A stretch of DNA of 64,000 nt from Nocardia tengchongensis (GTDB lineage: Bacteria > Actinomycetota > Actinomycetes > Mycobacteriales > Mycobacteriaceae): positions 372,001 to 436,000 of the forward strand of contig NZ_CP074371.1 of NCBI RefSeq assembly GCF_018362975.1, written 5' to 3'. Numbering within the stretch: the first letter of the stretch is position 1; each line of letters opens with the position of its first letter. The translations under genes were made by a program, and so were the position numbers. This document shows positions 50,727 to 59,800 of the stretch, piece by piece. Below the pieces are notes generated by a model. It made no database searches. It was not told the origin of the DNA and saw only the letters and a program-made list of their open reading frames with translations.

Positions 50727-52766
50727 GTGACATCGTCGGGTTCGGCGCGCTTGGATCGCCGTGCATTCCTGATCGCCCTGGGGCTGGTGCCCGCCGCGGC
50801 CGCGCTCGCCGCCTGCGGCACTGCCGATTCGACACCGAAAGCGCTGACCGGACCGGATCTCGCGGGAGTCGACGACGCGGTGCGCGTGCAGGACGATCTG
50901 TACCGGCACGTCAACGGCAAGTGGCTGAAGGAATACCAGCTGCCGCCGGACAAGCCGGCGTTCGGCGCGATCAGCGAGGCCAATGAGCGCACGCTGAACC
51001 AGCTGCGCGAGATCATCGACGGCATCAAGGACCCGAAGCCGGGTTCGGACGCGCAGAAGATCCGGGATCTGTACGACGCGCGCGTCGATTGGGACACCGT
51101 CGAGAAGCTCGGCATGACGCCGTTGCAGGAGCTGTTCGATCAGGTCGACAAGGCCGCGACCAAGGCCGACCTCGCGAAGGTGATGGGCGCGTTGCCGATC
51201 GGCGGGCTGATCGGGATCGGTGTGAGCATCGATCGCAAGAACTCCAACGTCTACATCCCCGGGGTCTCGCAGTCCGGTATCGGGCTGGAGGAGGACTACT
51301 ACAGCAAGCCGCAGTACGCCGACAAGCTGGCGGCCTACCGGGTGTACCTGGAGTCGATCGCCAAGGGCGCGGGGTTCGCAGATCCGGCCGGGATGGCGCA
51401 GCGAATGCTCGACCTGGAGACTCGCATCGCGTCCGTGTTCTGGGACAAGGTCCGGCGGCGCGACGCCGACGCCTCCTACAACCGCATGACCTGGGCGCAA
51501 TTGACCGAGCTCGGTAAGGGATTCGACTTCGAGCCGTGGCTGGCGGGCTGCACCGATCGACCCAAGGACCTGTTCGCGGAAGTGGTGGTCGCGCAGCCGT
51601 CCTACATCACCGCGGCGGGGCAGATCTGGGCCGACACCGATATCGCGATCTGGCGGGACTACCTGAAGCTGTCGGTGGTCCGCGCCTACGCCCCCTACCT
51701 GCCGATCGCGATCAACGACGCCTACTTCCAATTCGCCGGGCGGGTCATGCGCGGCCAACAAGAACGCCAGGAACGCTGGAAGTACGGGGTCAACCTGGTC
51801 AATTCCTCGCTTCCCGAATCCATGGGAAAGCTGTACGTGGACAAGCACTTCCCGGCCTCGTCCAAGGACGAGGTCAAGCGGATGGTGGACGATCTGCTGG
51901 CCGCCTACCGCGAGAATTTCCGCACCTCGAGCTGGATGACGCAGCCCACGCGGGACGCGGCGCTGACCAAGCTGGACAAGATGCGGGTCAAGATCGGGTA
52001 CCCGGACAAGTGGGACGACTACTCGAAGCTCACGATCACCCGCGGCCAACTCGTCCAATCCCTGCTCGCCATCAACGCTTTCAACAACAAGAAGGACTGG
52101 GATCGGCTCGGTGGGCCGGTCGACAAGTCCGAATGGGGCATGAGCCCGCAGACCGTCAACGCGTACTACTCGCCGCCGAACAATGAGATCGTCTTCCCCG
52201 CGGCGTATCTACAGCCGCCGTACTTCGACTCCAACGCGCAGCTCGCCGTGAACTTCGGTGCGGTGGGTGCGACCATCGGCCACGAGATCGGGCACGGCTT
52301 CGACGATCAGGGCCGCAAATACGACAGCGACGGCAATCTGCGGGATTGGTGGACACCGGAGGACAAGGCCGCCTTCGAAGCCCGGGCGGCGAAGGTGGTC
52401 GCCCAATACGACGGCCTCGTCCCCGAAGGGGTTTCGCCGCAGAACACGGTCAACGGCAAACTCACCCTCGGTGAGAACCTGGCCGACCTGCGTGGGTTCC
52501 AGATCGCGCTGGCCGCGTACCGGCTCGCCGAAAAGCGCGCCGGCAACGACAATCCGGATTTCCAGTCCATGTTCTTGTCGTGGGCGCGCGGCTGGCGGTC
52601 GAAGCAGACTCCGGAACTCACCGCCGAAGGACTCTCCGACCCGCACTCCCCCGACGAATTCCGCTGCAACGAGGTCGTCCGCAACCTGCCGGAGTTCTAC
52701 GGCACCTTCGGGGTCAAGCCCGAGGACAAACTCTTCCTCGCCGAGGACAAGCGCGTCACCTTCTGA
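50727..52766 (+). CDS. M13-family zinc metallopeptidase, Tat lipoprotein (copy 2)
   Basis: About 679 residues. GTG 50727 is preferred because GAGAGG lies 8 nt upstream; GTG 50721 would be only 2 nt from it. A twin-arginine signal (LDRRAFLIALG) with an LAAC lipobox is followed by the M13 domain with HEIGHGFDDQG (zinc motif from residue 519) and GENLADLRG. It is closely similar to copy 1 throughout, so the pair is a tandem duplication. Possible redundancy or different peptide specificity is not decidable. Confidence 0.9.
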   Translation: MTSSGSARLDRRAFLIALGLVPAAAALAACGTADSTPKALTGPDLAGVDDAVRVQDDLYRHVNGKWLKEYQLPPDKPAFGAISEANERTLNQLREIIDGIKDPKPGSDAQKIRDLYDARVDWDTVEKLGMTPLQELFDQVDKAATKADLAKVMGALPIGGLIGIGVSIDRKNSNVYIPGVSQSGIGLEEDYYSKPQYADKLAAYRVYLESIAKGAGFADPAGMAQRMLDLETRIASVFWDKVRRRDADASYNRMTWAQLTELGKGFDFEPWLAGCTDRPKDLFAEVVVAQPSYITAAGQIWADTDIAIWRDYLKLSVVRAYAPYLPIAINDAYFQFAGRVMRGQQERQERWKYGVNLVNSSLPESMGKLYVDKHFPASSKDEVKRMVDDLLAAYRENFRTSSWMTQPTRDAALTKLDKMRVKIGYPDKWDDYSKLTITRGQLVQSLLAINAFNNKKDWDRLGGPVDKSEWGMSPQTVNAYYSPPNNEIVFPAAYLQPPYFDSNAQLAVNFGAVGATIGHEIGHGFDDQGRKYDSDGNLRDWWTPEDKAAFEARAAKVVAQYDGLVPEGVSPQNTVNGKLTLGENLADLRGFQIALAAYRLAEKRAGNDNPDFQSMFLSWARGWRSKQTPELTAEGLSDPHSPDEFRCNEVVRNLPEFYGTFGVKPEDKLFLAEDKRVTF

Positions 52767-52794
52767 CCCGGCCGGCGCAGGTGGGTCCGGCGGC

Positions 52795-53130
52795 TCAGGC
52801 CGGATCCACCAATTCGCGCGGCGCGGCCTGCCGCCAGGAGTCGGCGACGATGGCCGCCAGCTCGTCGAGGTCGTCGAGAGCGGCCAGCCGCACCCGGACC
52901 CAGGCATTGCCCGCTTCGTGCGGGGCGATCCAGAACTTATCCGGTTCGGCCTGGACCAGTTCGTCGCGGTCGACGATGGGGCACCGCACGGCCATCGAGG
53001 TCTCGTGCTCGGGGAGCGTCAGGAACAGTTTGCCCGCCACCCGGAAGGTGGGCATCTGCCATTCGAACTGCTCGGTGGTGCGGGCCAGCGAAAGAGCCGC
53101 CGCCCGCACCTGATCCCCGGTCACCGTCAT
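52795..53130 (-). CDS. MmcQ/YjbR-family protein
   Basis: 111 residues, complete for the small MmcQ/YjbR (CyaY-like fold) family: TEQFEWQMPTFRVAGKLFLTL, then KFWIAPHEAGNAWVRVRL and a C-terminal helix (ELAAIVADSWRQAAP). These are often labelled DNA-binding, but the function is not established. It follows the oxidase gene by 34 nt on the same strand and converges with the M13 pair. Confidence 0.8.
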   Translation of the reverse strand: MTVTGDQVRAAALSLARTTEQFEWQMPTFRVAGKLFLTLPEHETSMAVRCPIVDRDELVQAEPDKFWIAPHEAGNAWVRVRLAALDDLDELAAIVADSWRQAAPRELVDPA

Positions 53131-53164
53131 GGGTGCATCCTTCCAGCCGGGTACGACAACCGGG

Positions 53165-54517
53165 TCAGCCGGCGGGCGTCCCGATGACGATGCTGCCCAC
53201 GTTGCATTCCTCCAGTTCGTCGACGCCGGTCGCGGTGGTGAAGGCGGCGGTGTCGGAGAAGCCCTGGGCGACCGCGCCCAGGCCCATGGCGGTGGCGGCC
53301 AGGTAGAGGGTTTGCATGAGGACGCCCACGTGTTTGAGGGTGTTGGCGTAGGCGACGGACTCGTAGGACCACATGACCCGGCCCGCCCGGGCCGAGATCA
53401 ACAGGAGCAGTTGCGGTTCGGCGGCGTCGGCCAGGGTCGCGGTGGTGGTGCGCAGCAGCCGCTGGACCGCGGGGGAATCGGCGTCGGCGACCGGGCGCAG
53501 AACATGCTCGAAGGAGTCGTAGTGGTACATGCCGGGGGCCAGGCCCTCGACATTGCGGGCCACCGGGTAGAGCTCCAGTTCGTGCACGCCGCCGCCGGAA
53601 GGGTAAGGGCGGGAGGGGAGTTCGTCGCCGTCGGGGGTCGACTCGACGGCGCGGGTGCGCGCGGTGCGGTAGAGCAGCTCCGCCAGTCGAGCGAGACTGA
53701 CCGGGTGGGCGTCGTCGAAGGCGCGGCAGGAGCGGCGGTCCTCGAGGACGGCGGTCAGGCTCGGGTCACCCGTACGCAGGGATTCGAGGTCCGGGACCGG
53801 GAGGGCGATCGGGGCGCCGGGGTAGGCCGGGCGCTGCGCCGGGAGTTGCGGGAACTCGTCTTTCGCCCATTTCGTCGGGCCGAAACCGTCCCAGGTGACG
53901 GTGCGGGAGCCGAGCGTGCTGCGGCGATGGAACCAGAGGTCCGGGGCGCTCCAGCTGCGGGTGGTGAAGTCGCCGGATTCGACGGCGGGGTCGGCGGTGA
54001 AGCCGCCCCAGGCCAGATCGGCGGCCAGCTGCGACGAAAGGTGTTCGGGGAGGCCGAGTTCGGCGGGATCCGCCCCGGCGGCCAGGGCCAGCAGGCGCGG
54101 ATCGTGGATGCGCAGGTCGCACCAGGACGTGGCGTGTTCGAGCACCAGGCCCTCCGAATCACGGTGGATGACCGTGAATTTCGAGAGGGGACGCGCCGCC
54201 GCGCCGCCCGCGGTCCGGGCGGGCGGGGTGGCGAAGGGGCGCAGCGTGTAGAAGTCGCGGTCGCCGTCGCGGACGGTGACCTGCAGCCAGCCCGCATCGG
54301 TCAGCCGGTCGAGCAGCGGTGCGACCGAATCGGATTCGGCGCCCAGCTCCGTGCCCGTCGCCGGACCGCGGTTGAGCGTTTTCAACGCGGCGCTCTGCGG
54401 TGCGGTCAGGCCGGTCAGCTTCTCGTTGTGCGGCGGGTTCAGCAGGACCGCGCCGCCGGGGACGGTGAGGCAGGTGACGCCGGTGCGCAGGGCGTAGCGG
54501 TGGTCGGCGCGGGTCAT
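53165..54517 (-). CDS. SagB/ThcOx-type FMN-dependent oxidase
   Basis: 450 residues. The start ATG 54517 overlaps the TGA of the siderophore-binding gene (ATGA), so the two are coupled. The N-terminal 200 residues look like a winged-helix or peptide-clamp region (TAPQSAALKTLNRGP...). The C-terminal nitroreductase fold has EDRRSCRAFDD, PYPSGGGVHELELYPV, GLAPGMYHYDSFEH and ATAMGLGAVAQGF, as in azoline oxidases that turn oxazolines or thiazolines into oxazoles or thiazoles. In a nocobactin-type locus, oxidation of the phenyl-oxazoline to oxazole is a natural role; this is inference. Confidence 0.8.
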   Translation of the reverse strand: MTRADHRYALRTGVTCLTVPGGAVLLNPPHNEKLTGLTAPQSAALKTLNRGPATGTELGAESDSVAPLLDRLTDAGWLQVTVRDGDRDFYTLRPFATPPARTAGGAAARPLSKFTVIHRDSEGLVLEHATSWCDLRIHDPRLLALAAGADPAELGLPEHLSSQLAADLAWGGFTADPAVESGDFTTRSWSAPDLWFHRRSTLGSRTVTWDGFGPTKWAKDEFPQLPAQRPAYPGAPIALPVPDLESLRTGDPSLTAVLEDRRSCRAFDDAHPVSLARLAELLYRTARTRAVESTPDGDELPSRPYPSGGGVHELELYPVARNVEGLAPGMYHYDSFEHVLRPVADADSPAVQRLLRTTTATLADAAEPQLLLLISARAGRVMWSYESVAYANTLKHVGVLMQTLYLAATAMGLGAVAQGFSDTAAFTTATGVDELEECNVGSIVIGTPAG

Positions 54518-55485
54518 TTGGCGGCGGCGGTCAGCGCCGGTTCGAGCTTGTCGAGCAGGTAGGGCAGGGCCAGCGGGGTGGGCTGGTTGACGGCGCTGAT
54601 CTCCTGAACGGTGAGGAAGACGACGGCGTTCTTCTTGACCGCGGGCAGGTCGTTGAATCCCGGCAGGGCGCGGTACTTCTCGTCCAGGCCCGGCGAGTAG
54701 CCGGCCAGCAGCAGGTCGGAGTTCAGTTCGTCGAGGCGTTCGGGCGAGAGCGCCAGGCGGCCGCCGGTTCCGCCCTGGTCCACCAGGCGCTGCGGGATGG
54801 TCATGCCGAGCTGGGTGAACAGGCGGCTGGAACCGTCCTTGGGGTCGGTGAGGGCCATCAGCTGGGTGGGGCCGGCCAGCCAGGAGCTGATGAAGGTCTT
54901 GCCCTTCAGGCCCGGATTGCGCTGCGCGATACCGTCGATGCGGCCGTTGAGGTCGGCGACGAGCTTGTCGGCGGCCGCGGTCTTGTGCAGCACCTGCCCG
55001 AGCGCGTGCACCTGGTCGGCCCACGGAGTGACGGCTTCCTTGCTCAGGCCCGGCAGGGTGGGCGCGACCTTGGACAGGTCGGCGTAGGTCTTGGCGTCGG
55101 CGATGAAGGAGTCGGCCAGGATCAGGTCCGGGTTCAGCGCGGCCACCTGTTCGGCGAGACTGCCGGCGGTGGACAGCGCCTTGGACTGCGACAGGGCGGC
55201 CGGCTCCCACGGCGGCGCGCCCTTGCTGAGCACCGCGATGTTGTCGATGTAGCCGACGGGGGTGACGCCGAGCGCCTGGGTGGTGTCGAGCCACTGGTTG
55301 CCCAGGGCGACGATGCGCGTGGGCGTCCCGTTGACCGTGGTCTGGCCCTGGGCGTGGGTGATGGAGACCGGCTCGCCACCGCCGGCGGTGTCGTCCGAGC
55401 TGGATCCGCAGGCCGTGAGCCCGAGCGCGAGCAGGCCCGCGACCGCCGCCAGTGCGGCCCGGGCGGTGATCGATCCCGACTTCAT
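54514..55485 (-). CDS. Siderophore-binding ABC transporter lipoprotein (FecB/FepB-type)
   Basis: 323 residues. The lipoprotein signal ends at LTACGSS. A periplasmic-binding-type fold of class III (TroA/FecB) has TRIVALGNQWLDTTQALG, LNPDLILADSF and a C-terminal LPYLLDKLEP helix. It presumably captures the ferric siderophore for an ABC importer encoded elsewhere. AGGAGAG lies just upstream of ATG 55485. An IdeR-like box at 55529-55547 lies 44-62 nt before the start, predicting iron repression of this gene and the coupled oxidase. Confidence 0.9.
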   Translation of the reverse strand: MKSGSITARAALAAVAGLLALGLTACGSSSDDTAGGGEPVSITHAQGQTTVNGTPTRIVALGNQWLDTTQALGVTPVGYIDNIAVLSKGAPPWEPAALSQSKALSTAGSLAEQVAALNPDLILADSFIADAKTYADLSKVAPTLPGLSKEAVTPWADQVHALGQVLHKTAAADKLVADLNGRIDGIAQRNPGLKGKTFISSWLAGPTQLMALTDPKDGSSRLFTQLGMTIPQRLVDQGGTGGRLALSPERLDELNSDLLLAGYSPGLDEKYRALPGFNDLPAVKKNAVVFLTVQEISAVNQPTPLALPYLLDKLEPALTAAAK

Positions 55486-55528
55486 CGTGACTCTCCTGTC
55501 TGCCGTACCCGCCCATATCGGCCGAGCA

Positions 55529-55547
55529 GTAGGTGAGCCTAGCCTAA
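55529..55547 (-). promoter_or_regulatory. IdeR/DtxR-like iron box for the siderophore-binding gene
   Basis: GTAGGTGAGCCTAGCCTAA against the consensus TTAGGTTAGGCTAACCTAA, differing at only a few positions and keeping the two TAGG/CCTA half-sites. It overlaps a plausible -10 for the minus-strand gene. Confidence 0.8.
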
Positions 55548-55619
55548 TTTTCTACGGAGTTGGAGACCGTTGTCACCGATTCGATCCCCGAAGGGGTGGC
55601 CGATCGTGCCCTTCATCCA

Positions 55620-55638
55620 TTAGGTTAGGGTTGCATAA
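55620..55638 (+). promoter_or_regulatory. Second IdeR-like half-conserved box
   Basis: TTAGGTTAGGGTTGCATAA: the left half-site is perfect and the right half degraded. It lies 24 nt upstream of the divergent adenylation-like gene and may allow co-regulation with weaker affinity. Confidence 0.6.
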
Positions 55639-55661
55639 GTTTTTACCCGGGGTTTGGAACG

Positions 55662-56768
55662 ATGGAGCGTGCGGTGCGGGAAACTTTGTCCGCCGTGGAG
55701 CGTCACCGCCTCGCGGACGAATGGGCCAATGGCGTCGAACTTTACGACGTGCCGTCGGTCTCGATGCTGATCGAGTGCGGCCGCCGCGTGCCGTCCCTGC
55801 GCACCGCCGTCCGCTGCGGCGACCACATCCTCACCTACGCCGAACTGTACGAACGCCTCGACGGCGGCGTCACCGGCACCGCCGGACCCACCCTCGACGA
55901 TCTGGCCCGCATCCTCTGCGACATCGCCACCGCCGCCGAATTCGGCGCGGTACTGACCGAACTGGGCCCGGCGGGCACCGGCCTGAAGCCGGTCGCGGTG
56001 GCCGCCGCCGCCGACGACCGCCGCGCCGTGGCCGCCGACCAGCGCGCGTGCACCATCGACCGCGCTTACGGTTCGCCCGACTCCCGGCTGCTGGCCACCC
56101 ACTGGGACACCACCGAAGCCGCGGTGGAACTACTGGCCGCCCTCGCCGACGGCGCGACCCTGGTGCTGGCCACCGCCCCGCAGCGGATCGACGCGGGCGC
56201 CCTGGCCGAACTCATCGCGCTCAGCGCCGCGACGCACGTGGTCGCCGAGGCGGACACCCTCGCGCGACTGGCCTTCCTGCCCTCCCCCGCGCTGCCCAGC
56301 GTGCGCCGCTGGGACGTGTTCGGAAGCGACTGCCCCGCAGCGCTGTCCACGCTGCTGCACGAGCTCGCGCCGGGATCCTGCACTGGATTCGCCTTCACCA
56401 CAGCGGAATACGCGGGCGTGGCAGCCCGAGGACCGCTGGACGGTTCGGGCCGGGTTCGGCCGATTCCAGGAGCGCGGCTGCTGGTGCTGGACGACAGGCT
56501 GCGACTGGTGCCGCCGGGACATTCGGGGCGCGTGTACCTGGGCGGTTCGGCGCTGGCGCTCGAATTGGACGGCGCCGCCGAGGGATTCGTCGACGATCCG
56601 TTCGTGCCGGGCGGACGCCTGGTGTGCACCGATATTCACGGCGGCTGGACCACCGACGGCTGGCTGTTGCTCGACCTGATCGAATCCGACGCTCCCGCAG
56701 CGCCCTCGACCATCGAGCCGATGCACGCGCCGAAACCGGTCCACCGCGGCGAATCCGCCGCTGCCTGA
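55662..56768 (+). CDS. Stand-alone degenerate adenylation-domain protein
   Basis: 368 residues with the layout of an NRPS A domain: an N-terminal SVSMLIECGRRVPSLRTAV start, PLDGSGRVRPIPGARLLVLD and GRVYLGGSALALELDGAAEGFV near the end. The ATP-binding SGTTGxPKG loop is missing (the region reads AYGSPDSRLLATHWDT), A5 YGPTE is FTTAEYAG, and the A7 TGD and catalytic A10 Lys are absent. Catalysis is improbable; a scaffold or NRPS partner role, or decay, is possible. It is divergent from the siderophore-binding gene behind an IdeR-like box and converges with the NRPS. Confidence 0.65.
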   Translation: MERAVRETLSAVERHRLADEWANGVELYDVPSVSMLIECGRRVPSLRTAVRCGDHILTYAELYERLDGGVTGTAGPTLDDLARILCDIATAAEFGAVLTELGPAGTGLKPVAVAAAADDRRAVAADQRACTIDRAYGSPDSRLLATHWDTTEAAVELLAALADGATLVLATAPQRIDAGALAELIALSAATHVVAEADTLARLAFLPSPALPSVRRWDVFGSDCPAALSTLLHELAPGSCTGFAFTTAEYAGVAARGPLDGSGRVRPIPGARLLVLDDRLRLVPPGHSGRVYLGGSALALELDGAAEGFVDDPFVPGGRLVCTDIHGGWTTDGWLLLDLIESDAPAAPSTIEPMHAPKPVHRGESAAA

Positions 56769-56784
56769 AAGCTTCGACCAAGAA

Positions 56785-56819
56785 ATCGGCCGCCGACCTG
56801 ATCGAGGTCGGCGGCCGAT
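56785..56819. terminator. Bidirectional terminator between the A-like gene and the NRPS
   Basis: A perfect 15-bp stem (ATCGGCCGCCGACCT with its partner) and 5-nt loop, between convergent genes. The minus-strand exit is followed by TTTCTT, favouring termination of the NRPS transcript. Confidence 0.85.
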
Positions 56820-56833
56820 GTTCGTAATGGCCC

Positions 56834-59800
56834 TCAGTCCATCGCGCCCGCGAGCGCGGCCAGGCTGCGCTGCCACAGTTCGGTGAGGCGGGTGGCTTCC
56901 GCCTCGGTGAACAGGGTGTCGCTCCAGCGCCAATTCGTGGTCAGCTGCGGGCCTTCCGGGGTCGCGCCGATACCCGCGATCACGTCGAGGGCGTAGCGCA
57001 GCGGCAGGTCGGGCTCGGGGTCCAGCGGCAGGGCCTCGTTGAGCGGGCCGGTGAGCAGGGACCACGAGTCGGCGGCCTGACCGCTGAGGTCCACGCGGCC
57101 CAGGTAGTTGAACTCGACCTGGGGGTGGCGCGCGGTGGCCAGCTCGGGCACCCGGGTGGTGTAGCGCAGCAGGCCGTAGTCCAGGCCGCCGTTCGGGACG
57201 GCGGACAGGTGCTCGGTCACCGCCTCCAGCAGGGCGCGGGCCGCGGCCGGATCCTGTTCGGCGCGTTCGATGTCCACCGTCATACCCGCGCCGAGGCGGA
57301 CCGGGAAGACGGTGGTGAACCAGCCCAGGGTGTTGCTGGTGTCGGTGCCGAGCAGGTCGTCGGCGCGGCCGTGCCCTTCGAGTGCGATGAGCGCGCCGTG
57401 CGCGGGGTCCTGGGCGCGTTCGCGCCGCCAGCTCGCCAGGGTGACGGTCAGGGCGGTGAGCAGGAATTCGCGGACGCCCTCGTCGCGGGTCAGGGACGCC
57501 AGCACGCGCTCGGTCACCGGGACCGGGGTCACGGCGGTGGCGACCCGCAGCGAGGACCAGGTGTCGGTGTCCGGGAACGGGATGCGGCGGCCGATGGCCG
57601 GGTCCGGGGCGGTCAGCTGGTCGCGCCAATAGTCGCGCTGGGCCAGGATTTCCGTGGTCTCGGCGCGCTCCCCCATCCGGCGGGCGAACTCGCGGTAGGA
57701 GGTGGATTCCGGGAGCGCGCCGCCCTCGCCGAGGGCGGCGATCAGCAGGTGCCAGGACACCACGTCGACGGCCAGGTGGTGGATGGTGAGCAGCAGGATG
57801 TCGCCGTGCTCGGTGCCGGAGAACCAGGCCGCCCGCACCATATCGCCGGTGCGCGGGTCGATTTCGTCCATGAGGACCCGCGCCACGCTGTGCACGGCCT
57901 TGGCGGTGTCGGCGGGATCGGAGATGTGGGTGAGGATGTCGCTCGCCCGCACCGTGCCGGGCGGCGCGGTGACCAGGCGCGGGCCGTCCTCGGTGTCGGA
58001 CAGCTGGGACCGCAGCGTGTCGTAGCCGTCGAGGACGCCCTGGAGCGAGGCCTCGATGGCCGGGCGGTCGATGCCGGTGGGCAGGCGCAGCAGGGCGGTC
58101 TGGGTGAAGCGGCGGTAGTTGCCGTACTCGTACATCCACGACACCACCGGAAGCGGCTGCACCGCACCGTAATCCGCGGTCCGCTCGGTGACCGCGGCGT
58201 CGGCCGCGTCGAGGGTGGCGGCCAGTTCCCGGATGGTGGGCGTGGCCAGCACCATGCGCGGGGTGAGGGTCAGGCCGCGGCGGCGGGCCCTGTTGACCAG
58301 GGAGATGGCCACGATGCTGTCCACGCCGAGGGCGAAGAAGTCGTCGTCCAGGCCGGGGGTGCGGCCGTCGAAGAGCTCGGCCAGGAGTTCGGCGAGTTCC
58401 TTCTCGGTGGCGGTGCTCGGCGCGGTGCCGGAGCCGGTGTCGGCGAGGGCCGCCTCGGCCAGCCGGGTCAGTTCGGGTCCGTCGAGTTTGCCGTTGGCGT
58501 TGACCGGAAGCTGCGGCAGGGCGAGCACTCGGGCGGGAATCATGTAGGCGGGCAGGCAGTCCGAGAGCTGGGCGCGGGTGCGCACCGGGTCGAGCGCGCG
58601 ATCGGCCTCGGCGACCACGAATCCCACCAGGCTCGCCCCACCGGCGCGGCGCACCACCGTGACGGCCGCGGTGTCCACGCCGGGCAGTCGCCGCAGCGCG
58701 GTCTCGATCTCGCCGACCTCGATGCGGTAGCCGCGTACCTTGACCTGGGCGTCGGCCCGGCCGAGGTAGCCGAGGCCGCCGTGCGGCAGGCGGCGGACCA
58801 GGTCGCCGGTGCGGTACATGCGGCGGCCCGAGCAGAAGGGGTCGGCCACGAACCGGTTCGAAGTCGTTGCGGCCCGGCCGATGTAGCCGCGCGCCAGCTG
58901 CGGTCCCGACAGATACAGCTCGCCGACGACGCCGCCGGGCACCGGGCGCAGCATCGAATCGAGGACATAGACCGACGTTCCGGCGTTCGGGGTGCCGATG
59001 GTCGGGGTGTCGAAGTCGGCGATGGGAGCGACCACGGCCTCGACGGTGGTCTCGGTGGGTCCGTAGCAGTTGTAGACGGCGGTGCCGCGGCGTCCGCCGG
59101 CCGCGCCGCCCTCGCTCGGGGCGAGTTCGCGCAGTCTGGCCCACAGCGCGGCGTCGATGGCCTCGCCGCCGAGCGCCAGCACGGGCAGTTCACGGTCGAC
59201 CAGGCCAGCGGCATTGAGCTGCGCGAACATCGACGGCGTGGTGTCGATCATGTCGATGTCGGCCGCGATCATGCCCGCGCACAGCCGGTGCGCGTCACGC
59301 ATTTCCTCGGCGTCGAACAGGTGGATGGTCTGCCCGGCGAGCAGCCCGACCATGGGCTGCCAGGAGGCGTCGAAGCTGAGCGACCAGGCGTGGGCGATGC
59401 GCAGCGGGCGGCCCAGGCGCGCCATGGCGGGACGGTAGACGCGCTCGCGGTGGTCGGCGAAGTAGGCCAGCAGCGCGGCATTGGTGCCGGCGACGCCCTT
59501 GGGTTCGCCGGTCGAGCCCGAGGTGAAGATGAGGTACGCCAGCTGGTCGGGATGCCGTGTCACCCGCGGGCATTCGACGCCGTCCGGCGGGGCGCCGACG
59601 GTGGTCACCGCGTCGTCCAGGTTCAGCACCGGCACCGGGCGGCCGTCGATGAGCACCGCGTCACCCGCATCGGGCCGCGCGGATTCGCCGGAATCCAGCA
59701 GGGCGCGGGTGCCGGGGTCGGCCAGCACCAGGGTCGGACGGGCCTGCCGCAGGATCGAGTCGATCCGCGCACCGGGCAGCGTGATGTCCACCGGCACATA

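Noticed and set aside
55251..56830. Plus-strand open frame of about 520 codons overlapping the adenylation-like gene
   Set aside because: It is Arg/Gly-rich shadow sequence; the frame starting at 55662 has A-domain-like structure and the promoter context.
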